Source of the DNA: Clavaria fumosa
Lineage: Eukaryota; Basidiomycota; Agaricomycetes; Agaricales; Clavariaceae
Length of the DNA: 64,000 bases
Reading direction: 5' to 3'
NCBI GenBank assembly: GCA_951802425.1
Contig: OX637802.1
Span: 2,914,001-2,978,000, forward strand
Below, in pieces: positions 1 through 10,028 of the stretch. A model generated the notes under the pieces. That model was not told where the DNA came from. It saw only the letters and a list, made by a program, of their open reading frames with translations, and ran no database searches. Each line of letters begins with the position of its first letter. Position 1 is the stretch's first letter. The position numbers and the translations under genes are program-made.

Positions 1-3000
1 ATATGGCCTCCCAACACCTATCTCTGTCCCAACCGCGCGCTCTGAGCCACTCCCGTTCGATACATTTCCACCCCAATCACCACTCAGAGAAGTTACCCAC
101 TCTGTCCCACGCACAATCTTATCTCCTGTCCATGTCTATGGATGTCTGCCTCAAGCCGAGATCGCCAACAAGCCTACGAAAAGAACCTTCTAACCTCAGC
201 AGGCGGCCACCTGAAGAAGACGCGCGTTCGTCCGACGGCGGCTGCTCGTCTGAGAACGAGAGCGGCGTCATTTCACCGTCAGGTCAGTTTGTGCCCCTGA
301 CCCTCGGGCGCTTCGAAAGCACCGGGGACGAGCATCTGCACGATAGTCAGCTCCGCTATCACGGTCTGTCCTCCATGTTCGGCGACATCGCGATCACTCG
401 GAAGCTGAAGCAGGAGCATTATCGACATTTCGGCGCGAACTATCCCAGCATCTGTAAACACGAGAACAAGAAGGGCACCTTGCGACGACCGGAATTTTGG
501 ACCACACCCCCTGTATGTATTGCTTGTGCCTCCAGAACGTCTCTATCTTTCTATGTACGAACAGTAGCTTATCTTGTCATAGTGGGAACTTGCCTGGGAA
601 GGTCTCCAGGGTCATTCCTACTCCTTACTGCCAATCGTTCTCGCCCAGTTCCCTCCACCGGACCTCGCGCTCATCCTAATCAAGCTCTACTTCGCCAATT
701 CCAATCCCTGCTTCCCGCTCCTGCACCAGCCCACATTTGAGAGACAGTGGGCGGAGCGGTTGTATGCACAGGATATCTGGTTCTCCGCGGTGTGCCTCGC
801 AGTGTTCGCCGTCGCGAGTCGCTGGTGCGATGACCCGCGCGTCCTGGCGGAGTCCTTGGGCACGCCGGGCGTGGACACTGGTGGCGTGAATGGATACAAG
901 GCGGGATGGGGGTATTTCAACGCGTGCCTCGGTCAGTACTGCGGACGCCGTTCTAGAAGCCCTTGTTGATACTCTCCGTGTACAGTTGTGCATCGGACGC
1001 GGAGGAGCGTGATACACCAAACCTGTCTTTTCGAAGTCCAAACGATTGCGGTAGGCTCGTTTTGTTATGGGACGCGCTGATCTAAAGACCTTATTTCTAG
1101 CTGATCTCAATATTTCTAAGAGGTTCTCAATTCGCTGCCGTTGGCTGGTACATGAGCAGTGTTGGCCTGCGCAAGCTGCAGGATCTCGGTGCACATCGTT
1201 CCAAACTCTACGGAGTGCGTCCGACTCGTGCGTCTCGTTTCTCGAAATTGTCATCCCATAGCTAGCGCCTGACAGCTAAGTGGAAACAGTGCAGGGGGAA
1301 CTCTGGAAACGCGTATTCTGGGTTCTTGTGACTTTCGACCGGACCACAAGCGTTTGTCTAGGCCGACCGCCATGCGTGTTCGAAGAGGAGTGAGGTCTTA
1401 GTCTTCTACATCAACTGGCCAGGCGCTGACACTGTAGCACGTTCCAGTACTGACATTGAACTGCCATTGGAAGTCGATGACGAATATTGGCACGACAACC
1501 CTAATCGACCCTTCTGTCAACCGACAGGCAAACCCTCCTTGGTGACAGGCTTCAACCTCATGATCAAGCTGATGCAGATATTCGCGGTCGTGTTGAGGAC
1601 TTTGGTGCGTTTCATGGCTCCGCTTGTGCCATGGGATTTCCCGAGCTGATATGTCGGGTGCTTTGTCGTTCAGTACGCCCCTAACAGACGTAAAGTACTG
1701 ATCGGCGCCCGAATCAAGCGCTGGGATGAGGAAGTTGTGCGCCACGTCAACACAGCAATGAAGGAATGGATGGATTCGGTGCCGGAACACCGTACGTCTT
1801 GCGCTCCCTCTCCCATCAGACATCGACAATCCAGGAATCCAAGAACTAAATGGATAGCTCTTCTAGTGAGGTGGACGCCTACAATGAAAGACGATGTGTT
1901 TGCGGAACAAGCCGCGACGAATTACAGCTTGTATTATATGCTGCGTATACTCCTCTACCGCCCCTTCACGAGATTTCAGTCGCTCCCGCCGTCGTCCTCG
2001 TCGTCGATAGGAAGCGAGTTACCATCTAGAGCGATGGCGATGATGCAGTGCGTGGACGCCGCGCGCTCGTGCGTGCCGATCGTGGATCTGCAGACGCGTC
2101 GCGGGAGCACGAACGCACCGGCACTAATACAGTCGTCGAACCTCTGCGCAGCGATGCTCCTGGCGCGTGTGTGGGACCTCAAAGCGATAGACCAGCGACA
2201 GATGACGAACGCGCGGGCGGAAGACCTGGAGCCGGTGCGGCGCGAGATTGACGAACTGATGAAGGATGTGCGGATTATGATCACAGCACTAGAACGAGCA
2301 ACAGCGAGATGGGAGATTGCCGCTTATCTACTGTGCGTTTTGCGTCTCTCTATCAGCCGTGACGGCGTATCCTCCCCTACTAGTGCTGAATGACTTTACT
2401 ATCGTTCCTAGAAAGGACCTCAAGATGCCGCTGCCTTCCCAGGAGACCGCCGCGTCGGAGAACAAACCAAGTATTCGATCTCCAAGTTCGGATGGGCAGG
2501 CGTCCCATCCTTCTTCCACCCTGCACACTCCCCCATCTACTTCTCCCCAGCCCCTACCCACGGAACACAGCAGCTGGATGTGGGAATCCTCCGGGGAAGG
2601 CGACTCAACGCACGATTCGTCCTCGACACATGATCACTCCTTCGTCTCCACACCCATGTACGACTCGGTCCCCCTCACGCATCTGTGGCTGGATGCGAGG
2701 GAGTCTGGAACCGAGGACTGGTATGCATGCACACACTCAGACGCCAACGACGATCAGCATATGTTGTACCCGCGGACCGGAGACTGTGAAGTTCTATCGC
2801 TGGGTGTCAATAACTCGGACCCTACTGCTGCCTCATCATCGTCGTCGTCGTTATCCTCGGGCGCGGCGTTCGTGCCGGAGGATTTTATACCCTTGGACAC
2901 GTGGGTGATTAATGGAGATGGGGGTGGGACAGGGTGTGTATCTCCACTCTAGTCCCTCGAGGTTGCCTCGCTGATTTGTTTTTGTTTTATCTCACCCCGC

Positions 3001-3105
3001 TCAGGTGCTATGCCAGTGAGTGGACAGACTGTCGAGGAAGGGTCTGCGTGGGGAATATCGACCCCGCACGCGCGAATGTGTACCCGAATCCTCACGCAGT
3101 CCTAG
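1..3105 (+). CDS. Fungal-specific transcription factor (Fungal_trans domain), 5' end cut by window
   Basis: This is probably a Zn2Cys6-family transcriptional regulator. The binuclear zinc cluster is not visible and should lie upstream of the window, so the gene is partial. Spliced exons give the typical middle homology region: PCFPLLHQPTFERQW near 700, GWYMSSVGLRKLQDLGAHR near 1150, ELWKRVFWVLVTFDR near 1300, and LYYMLRILLYRPF near 1940. Introns begin at about 513, 932, 1051, 1214, 1390, 1603, 1793 and 2330, each with a plausible GT...AG. The C-terminal exons are rich in Ser, Thr and Pro, as in activation regions, and end at the TAG at 3103-3105. Family placement is firm. The regulon is unknown, although similar proteins include XlnR-type regulators. 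The first exon boundary and start codon cannot be set from this window. Confidence 0.85.
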
Positions 3106-3722
3106 CAGATGGCGCGCCTGTCGTGTATCATCGATGCTAAAAGTTTCTATGTGTACTGTATTTGATGGAAGATATTAGCTATGCTGTACTGTTGATTCTC
3201 AGCGCTCCGGCGGAGTAGCTCTCGGGATTAGCTTTCGAATGATCTTAACGAGGAGACCAGCATAAGAGTACGCTGGGGAAGACCTAAGAGCGGACCAGAA
3301 CCAAGCGCAACCTTTGACTCAAATTTCCATTAGCACAAAACTCTAAGGACTTTACTGTAAACGGGAGCGGCGGCTCTCCTCAAAGGTTTGAACGTCACGT
3401 CAGAGTCAGAAGTCGTTGAGTTCACGATTAGAAAAACACTGGTCTGCAGTAGTGCTGCTCGACAATGGCAAGCTTGTTCATTACTGTAACTGTAATAATG
3501 ATCAGCTAACTGGGTACTGTGACCAGGTATCGTGTGTCAAATGGCAATGGCGAGGATGGCGGGAAGGAAAAGGCAAATCGGCCGAATCGGTAACTGGTCC
3601 GCGTGCAAAACTTTCGCTGAGTCTGTAAAAGCTACTCTCTACAACTACTGTAACGGGTGTTCTCGTCGGCGGTCGACTTGGTTCTAACGAGTTCACCTTC
3701 CGTCAGATTTTATCGCGTAGCG
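3106..3722. other. Intergenic region, no gene recognised
   Basis: About 600 bp lie between the transcription factor stop and the ILV1 start. Short open frames here show no recognisable similarity. The right half should hold the ILV1 promoter and 5' UTR. An upstream exon carrying a mitochondrial presequence for ILV1 is possible but not demonstrable. Confidence 0.5.
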
Positions 3723-5685
3723 ATGACCCTGACCGCGACATTGGAACGCTCGTCGCACGCGCCAGGATACCCGCGTTTACCGTCGCACCATGTTCTCCCA
3801 ACAAATGAGCCAGACTACCTCCGTCTCATCCTCAACTCAAAGGTCTACGAAATCATAAAAGAGACACCACTGGTCTACGCCACTAATCTTAGCGCAAAAC
3901 TCGGAAATCAGATATGGCTGAAGCGCGAGGATCTTCACGAAGTCTTCAGCTTTAAGATCCGGGGAGCGTACAACTTTATGGCCAGTCTGACGGAGGAGGA
4001 GCGATGGAAAGGCGTCGTCACTTGCAGTGCCGGTGCGTGCGCGCGTGCTCTTCTCCTCATATAAGCTCCTCATACCACAATCTATCATGACCTCCCAATC
4101 ATACAGGCAACCATGCTCAAGGCGTCGCTCTTTCTGGGTCCAAGCTGGGAACACCATGTACCATCGTCATGCCGATGGGTACGCCGTCCATTAAAGTGAA
4201 TAACGTCGCACGACTCGGTGCTAAGGTTGTCCTGCACGGGGAGGATCTCGAGGAGGCCAAGGCCGAGTGCGCGCGTCTGGCGGCGGAGTATGGGCTCGTG
4301 TTCGTTCCGCCGTTCGACGACTGTCTCGTGATTGCTGGACAGGGCACGGTGGGCATGGAAGTACTCAAGCAAGTTCCGGACAGCGAGAACCTCGACGGCG
4401 TCTTCGCTGCTGTCGGCGGGGGCGGTCTCGTTGCTGGCATTTGTGAGTACGTCAAGAGGATCGGCAGCCCCAAGACTAAGGTGATTGGCGTCGAGACGTT
4501 CGACGGAGACGCCATGGCTAGGAGTCTGGAGAAAGGCGAGCGTGTCACGCTGAACGAGATTGGCCCGTTCAGTGACGGCACTGCCGTCAAAATCGTCGGG
4601 GCGGAGCCTTTCAGAATCTGCAAGGAGCTGCTAGACGGTGTCACCAAGGTGGACAATGACGAAATATGTGCTGCTATCAAAGACGTCTTTCAAGGCGAGT
4701 TACAAACCCTCGCCTGTTTTGATTCGAATGGCAAGCCTAATGTAAACAGAGACGCGCTCTATTACTGAGCCGGCTGGTGCTCTGGCTCTCGCTGGATTGA
4801 AGCGGTACGTCCTCAACAACAACCTTGTCGGCGCGCAGAAGAGGTTCGTCGCCATCGTCAGCGGAGCCAACATGAACTTCGACCGCCTGCGATTCGTGGC
4901 TGAGAGAGCCGAGTTAGGAGAAGGTCGCGAGGTCCTTCTCAGCGTTGAGATCCCGGAAAAGCCTGGAAGGTATGGCGCACATACGCATTCCCAACAACAC
5001 CGCTACTCGTCCTGTCTCTCAACCACATTGAGTTCACCAGCTTCATTGCGCTGCACTCGGTCATCCATCCGCGGGCAACGACCGAGTTCATCTACCGGTA
5101 CACCTCTGCCGAGCGTGCCAACGTTCTACTCTCTTTCAAGCTGCTGACCAAGTCGCGCGAACAAGAGCTTTCGGGCGTTTTATCTGAGCTGAGGGGCGCA
5201 GGCATGCAGGCCGTTGATATTAGTGACGACGAGCTGGCTAAGAGCCATGTGCGTTATCTGATCGGGGGATGTCAGGATGTCCCGCATGAGCGGATCTTTC
5301 GTTTCGGTTGGTTTATTCTTGCGGCGTCTTCGGTTTTGTGGTTCTGAATCCATAATAGAATTTCCCGAGCGGCATGGCGCGTTGCGCAAATTCCTGCTTG
5401 ATCTCCGCCAAGGAGGGTGTTGGAACATCTCAATGTTTCATTATCGGAATCACGGGGCAGGCGCGTTGTTTCTTTTTGGCCCCCGATTCTGTACCGTGGC
5501 TTCTCCCGTACTGATCTATGCCACCTATCTGATTCCAATCCTCCACAGACTTGGGAAAAGTCTTGGCGGGCGTACAGGTCCCTCCAGAAGACGATGCGTC
5601 ATTCTCTGAGTTCCTTACGAAGCTAGGCTACCCATATATTGAGGAGACGAACAGCGAGACGTACAAGAGATTCCTTAAGCGGTAG
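3723..5685 (+). CDS. ILV1: Threonine dehydratase (threonine deaminase), biosynthetic
   Basis: This enzyme converts threonine to 2-oxobutanoate with PLP, the first committed step of isoleucine synthesis, normally in mitochondria. Exons are 3723-4032, 4107-4694, 4750-4969, 5041-5306, 5359-5460 and 5549-5685, giving 540 aa. The PLP lysine sits in [10 protein letters not shown] (about K78), and the glycine-rich cofactor loop is VGGGGLVAG. The C-terminal third carries two ACT-like regulatory repeats, including [15 protein letters not shown] and HYRNHGADLGKV, so isoleucine feedback control is expected. Two introns (4695-4749 and 5461-5548) use GC-AG sites, and only these joins keep the conserved frame ([20 protein letters not shown]). 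The ATG at 3723 gives an N terminus without an obvious presequence, so a further 5' exon may be missing. Confidence 0.93.
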
Positions 5686-5970
5686 AAGCGACTGTCTTTG
5701 AATACTCTAACCCTTGGCTAACGAAAAATGAGGTATTGAAACGCGACGTCGTCCTGGATGTTGTGAAAATGATGTCCTGTGAAACTTCAGCTACGATGGA
5801 AGAGAACGGATTGTCGCAGTGCACAATAGTGTAAAGCCAAGGGACATGTGATGTTTACTGGCAGGGCGAAGCCCCTTGTGTTAGACCACTCCTCCTGTCG
5901 GGGCCGTTCGTGTAAGGTAGGACAATGAAGGTGCCATACTCGCACTCACGCCAAAGGTTGAAGGTATTGT

Positions 5971-6171
5971 TCAATGGTGTGCATGTTGACCCTCCACTCT
6001 GTGATGCTCCTGCAGTATGTTGTCTAGCATGACATAGCTTGTAAAAGCAACCACGGCAATGCCAAAGCCGGGAAACATGCTCCTGAGCATGGCGCGATTA
6101 GAAAACACGGGGTGCTTGCGCCACGCCTCTGCCTTTGCCCACGGATCGCGAAACAAGGGAACTCTAACCAT
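5971..6171 (-). CDS. Complex I B12/NDUFB3-like accessory subunit
   Basis: A 67-aa protein beginning at the ATG at 6171 has the pattern of the NADH:ubiquinone oxidoreductase B12 (NDUFB3) family: FRDPWAKAEAWRKHPVFSNR followed by one membrane segment (MFPGFGIAVVAFTSYVML) and a histidine-rich tail. Family members are small single-pass subunits of the inner mitochondrial membrane arm. The reading frame stays open to 6438, but the extra N-terminal 88 residues are low-complexity and unlike the family, so the internal ATG was chosen. It is divergent from TOP1 across 320 bp. The family assignment is strong for so short a protein; a small extra exon cannot be excluded. Confidence 0.8.
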   Translation of the reverse strand: MVRVPLFRDPWAKAEAWRKHPVFSNRAMLRSMFPGFGIAVVAFTSYVMLDNILQEHHRVEGQHAHH

Positions 6172-6491
6172 GGTCCTATGCGTAGCTGGATGAGCTGCCT
6201 GTGTGTTGATAAATTTATGAGGCGACGAACGCACTGGAGAGTGAGTAGGTTGGTGGTAACTTACTACAGTTGGGCTAGTAGTATTTAAGCCACCCTTTTG
6301 TTCGTTCGCGGAACAATTATTGTGCTGTTTGTTTTGGTTGCGGTTAAAAATAAATGAATTTTTAAATGAATTTTTAAATGAATTTTTTAGGTCGCTTCCC
6401 TCCTTTGCTCTTCTGCCGCCATCAACGACACGCATCAACTCTTCGGGTATAGAGCCTCACCTTCGTAGTTGGTGTTCGGTCACCGTTCACG
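6172..6491. promoter_or_regulatory. Divergent promoter region of NDUFB3-like gene and TOP1
   Basis: These 320 bp separate two start codons pointing away from each other and so must hold both promoters. The segment includes a three-fold 12-bp AT-rich tandem repeat (6352-6387). No TATA box is clearly assignable. Confidence 0.55.
6352..6387. repeat. Three tandem copies of a 12-bp AT-rich unit
   Basis: The unit AAATGAATTTTT occurs three times without interruption at 6352-6363, 6364-6375 and 6376-6387. It lies inside the divergent promoter. Confidence 0.9.
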
Positions 6492-9400
6492 ATGGCCAGC
6501 AATAGCGACTCGCCCACGTCATCCAACGATTACAAGAGTGGTTCACCCGCACAATCGTCCCGGCACGTAATCAAGGCCAATGGGCAAGTCAATGGCCACC
6601 TCAATGGTTCACATGTCCCCCATAATGCATCGTCCACAGACGATGAGGCCGACGACATCCCTCTCGTCCGTCTTATTATCTTTATATATGACAGTACCTG
6701 AAGCTCACCGTGCTTGCGGGTCTTTTCACAGTCTCAGAACACCCAGGCTAGAAGAGAGCGCTCGTCTCCTCGACAAGCCTCCTCTAAGAAGCGCAAGAAA
6801 GCCCCTAGCCCCCAAGATTCTTCGTCCAGCGACGACGATGTACCTCTCGCCTCCAGCTCCCCTATCAAGCCTGCTGCTCGAGTCCGTCGCGTCGCCTCCA
6901 ACAAAACATCAACCACACGGAAGAAGAACGGTAAACCGAGAAAGAATTCACCCCCGTCTGAGAAGGAATCCAGTGACGAGGATTTTGAAGAGGAAGAGAA
7001 AAATGACACAAACGATGCGACTTTCCGCCCAGGGAAACGTGACACAAACGACGCGACCTTCCGCTCAGTGAAACGTATGCCCAACCACAAGGCGAGTGCC
7101 ACAACTAAGCGCCCTAAGAAGAAGGTCAAGAAGGAAGAGAGTGACGACGACGACATACCACTGATGCAATCCAGCTCTCCTGTCAAAGTACGGAAAGTAG
7201 ACTCGCCGGATCGTGACGAGGACAACAAGCCGACTCTGAAACGTCAAGTCAAGAAGCCTACAGTTAAGGATGAAGCGGACAGCAACTCTGTATCCAAGGC
7301 GAAACGTAAGTCTAAAGCGACAGAGGAGGTAGCCGGCTCCCCTGTCAAGAAAGGACGTACCAAGAAGGATACAGAGGAGGGGGATGCCGACGAGGTCTTC
7401 AAGTGGTGGGAGCAGAACCCCGACGGTGATGGCACTGACAAATGGCGTACCCTGGAGCATAATGGCGTTCTTTTTCCTCCGCCGTACCAACCGTTACCCT
7501 CAAATGTGAAGATGAAATACGACGGTCGGGATCATCATTGTCTACGCTAGGCCTTGTCCCAAATCATTGATCTTGAGCGAACTATTTACAGGGAAACTTA
7601 TCAGTCTGCCTCTTGCCTCCGAAGAAGTCGCTGGTTTCTACGCGGCTATGTTGGAGACACCTCATGCGCAGGATGCGGTCTTTAACAAGAACTTTTTTGA
7701 AGACTGGAAGTCCGTTTTGAATGAGCATCCGCCCGTGCGTCCGCATCACAGACCCGCAGCTTGCCTCATTGCCTCACTTCGCCCCTTGCAGCTTGATGGC
7801 ACTCAGATTACTTCCTTTAATCTCTGCGACTTCCGGCCAATGTATGAACACTTTGAGGCTGAGAAAGCCAAGAAGAATGCATTGAGCAGTGTGGAGAAAA
7901 AGGCGCTCAAGAAGGCAAAGGACGAGGCTGAAGCTAAATACACGACCTGCCTATTAGACGGTAGGAAAGAGAAGATTGGCAACTTCAAAGTCGAACCCCC
8001 AGGGCTCTTCCGAGGTCGCGGTGATCATCCAAAGAAAGGCGCCTTGAAGGTTTCTGCCTCCCCTCACTGGTGTGTAGCGTGGCGATGACTCATCTTACTA
8101 CCTGTGTAGCTACGCGTCCGCCCAGAGGACATCACGCTTAATATCGCTGAAGGTGCTCCAATTCCCGTACCCAATGTGCCTGGGAAGTGGGCCAAGATCA
8201 TCCATGACAGGACTGTGACTTGGCTTGCCAATTGGACGGAAAACGTCAACGGCAACTTCAAGTATGTCTTCCTTGCGCCAGGTAGTTCCCTCAAAGGCCA
8301 GAGCGACATGGTCAAGTTCGAGAAGGCACGAGAGCTCAAGGCGAGTCGTGCCATTCTGTTAGATTGATCGTTGTCTCAATTCAATCCGGGCCAGAATTAC
8401 GTCGACTCCATCCGCCATGAGTACACCACCGATTTGAAAAACAAAGTCATGGCTGAGCGGCAGCGTGCGACGGCCATGTATTTCATTGATCGCCTTGCAC
8501 TTCGTGCGGGCAACGAGAAGGGCGAAGAGGAGGCCGATACGGTTGGTTGCTGCTCCCTTCGCTGCGAGCATGTGACCCTTGAAGCCCCCAATTTTATCAT
8601 CTTTGATTTCCTGGGCAAAGATTCTATTCGGTACTATAATCGGGTGCCGGTCGATCCTCAAGTGTTTAAGAACATTAGAATCTTTAAGGAAAACAAGAAT
8701 GAAGATGATAATCTGTTTGATCGCGTCACGGTGAGCGTGTGAACGCTCTGGCAGTTTACTGGGCAACTTACTGTCATCTCGTTCTCTCAAGACTGGGTCG
8801 CTCAACAAGTATTTGAACTCAAAAATGAAGGGTCTTACAGCAAAAGTTTTTCGTACCTACAACGCCTCCATCACCTTCCAGGAGCAGTTGGATAAGAACA
8901 CTCCCGAGAATTCGACCGTACAAGAGAAACTCAACGCGTACAATCACGCCAACAGGATGGTTGCTATTCTTTGTAACCATCAGCGGAGTGTGCCCAAGAC
9001 GCACGAGCAGTCCATGGAAAAAATGAGGCACAAGGTATGTGTTTCCTGCCTTCTGTTCTCGCCCTCCTCTTCGCCTCCGATTGTTGCCATTCTCAATTCC
9101 TTTGTCGTTTTCTTATTCAGCTCCGAGGCTTCAAGTACGAGCGTATGAAACTCCGACACGTGCTGCTCGGCCTCGACCCCAAGTACAAGAAGAACAAGAA
9201 GTTCGTGACGCCCGAGTCCGACCTGGATGACGACTGGATTGAGAGCTACGAAGAGGAACTATTGGCCAAGGAGATTGAGAAAGCAAAGAAGAAGTTTGCG
9301 AAGGATAACGAGAAGCTGGAGCAAGAAGGCCAGAAGGCCCACAAAGACGCAGTCCTGAAAGAGAGGATTGTGGACGTTGAAGAAGGATTCAAGAGGCTCG

Positions 9401-9852
9401 CGGAAGAGCGTGGCACTGGTAAAGCCACGTTGAAGAAAGAGAGGCCGCCAGAGAAGATTGAAGAGCAGATTGAGAAACTTGGCGATAAGATAAAGGCATT
9501 TAAATTGCAGATTCAAGATCGAGACGCTGGAAAGGAGGTGGCTCTCGGGACTAGGTGCGATCGCCACGCTTTGTCCTAAGACTTACCTAGTAGCTCAAGT
9601 TGCCTTGTCCCACAGTAAATTGAATTATCTTGATCCGAGGTGAGTAACGAGAACACAAGTTTAACTGTCAATAATCCCGCTTCGCAGAATCACTGCGGCT
9701 TGGTGTAAGATCCATGAAGTTCCTATAGAGAAATTATTTTCCAAGTCTTTGATGGTTAAATGTGAGTTTCGGCAAACAGTTCAAGTCTCGTCTGACTATT
9801 TTCTATTTTAGTCCCCTGGGCATTTGAGGTGGACGACGATTGGAAGTTCTGA
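6492..9852 (+). CDS. TOP1: DNA topoisomerase I (type IB)
   Basis: This nuclear enzyme relaxes supercoils by making a 3'-phosphotyrosyl nick. Eleven exons (6492-6665, 6732-7524, 7592-7734, 7792-8049, 8110-8340, 8395-8730, 8792-9034, 9121-9554, 9616-9639, 9688-9761, 9812-9852) give about 916 aa. The N-terminal 250 residues are Ser/Lys/Asp/Glu-rich and disordered. The core follows: [20 protein letters not shown], then [20 protein letters not shown] with a catalytic arginine and [14 protein letters not shown] charged coiled-coil linker lies at 9180-9520. The catalytic tyrosine, in [18 protein letters not shown], is encoded on the 24-nt exon 9616-9639. The protein ends [13 protein letters not shown], the usual family terminus. 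The intron 8341-8394 is GC-AG; reading through it hits TGA at 8365. TOP1 converges on the GH15 gene with 176 bp between stops. Confidence 0.95.
9616..9639 (+). other. TOP1 24-nt micro-exon carrying the catalytic tyrosine
   Basis: This exon lies between a CACAG acceptor ending at 9615 and a GTGAGT donor at 9640. In phase with its neighbours it encodes most of SKLNYLDPR, including the nucleophilic tyrosine codon TAT. Confidence 0.85.
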
Positions 9853-10028
9853 ACAATCCGCTAATCGGCCAATGTGTCGTCGTTCAACATTAACATTACG
9901 GTCGCAAAGCGCTACAATCCTGCTCGGTGACAAGATTGTACTTTATGCAAGAATCTGTCTCACGCCAACCCCTTACATTTACATCCTGTTCACAATGAAC
10001 CTGTTTCCCCTAAATCATGGTAATACAT

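Noticed and set aside
676..1254. 192-codon minus-strand open frame in the transcription factor gene
   Set aside because: Spliced plus-strand exons there give clear Fungal_trans homology; the antisense frame has no motif.
5971..6438. 155-aa version of the NDUFB3-like protein
   Set aside because: The extra N terminus is encoded by the tandem AT repeat and promoter DNA and has no family similarity; the ATG at 6171 fits the family.
6734..7228. Long minus-strand open frame opposite TOP1 exon 2 (164 codons)
   Set aside because: It mirrors the Ser/Lys-rich low-complexity N terminus of TOP1 and shows no independent motif.
8365..8367. Apparent stop codon inside TOP1
   Set aside because: It lies in a GC-AG intron; conserved protein sequence on both sides joins in frame when 8341-8394 is removed.
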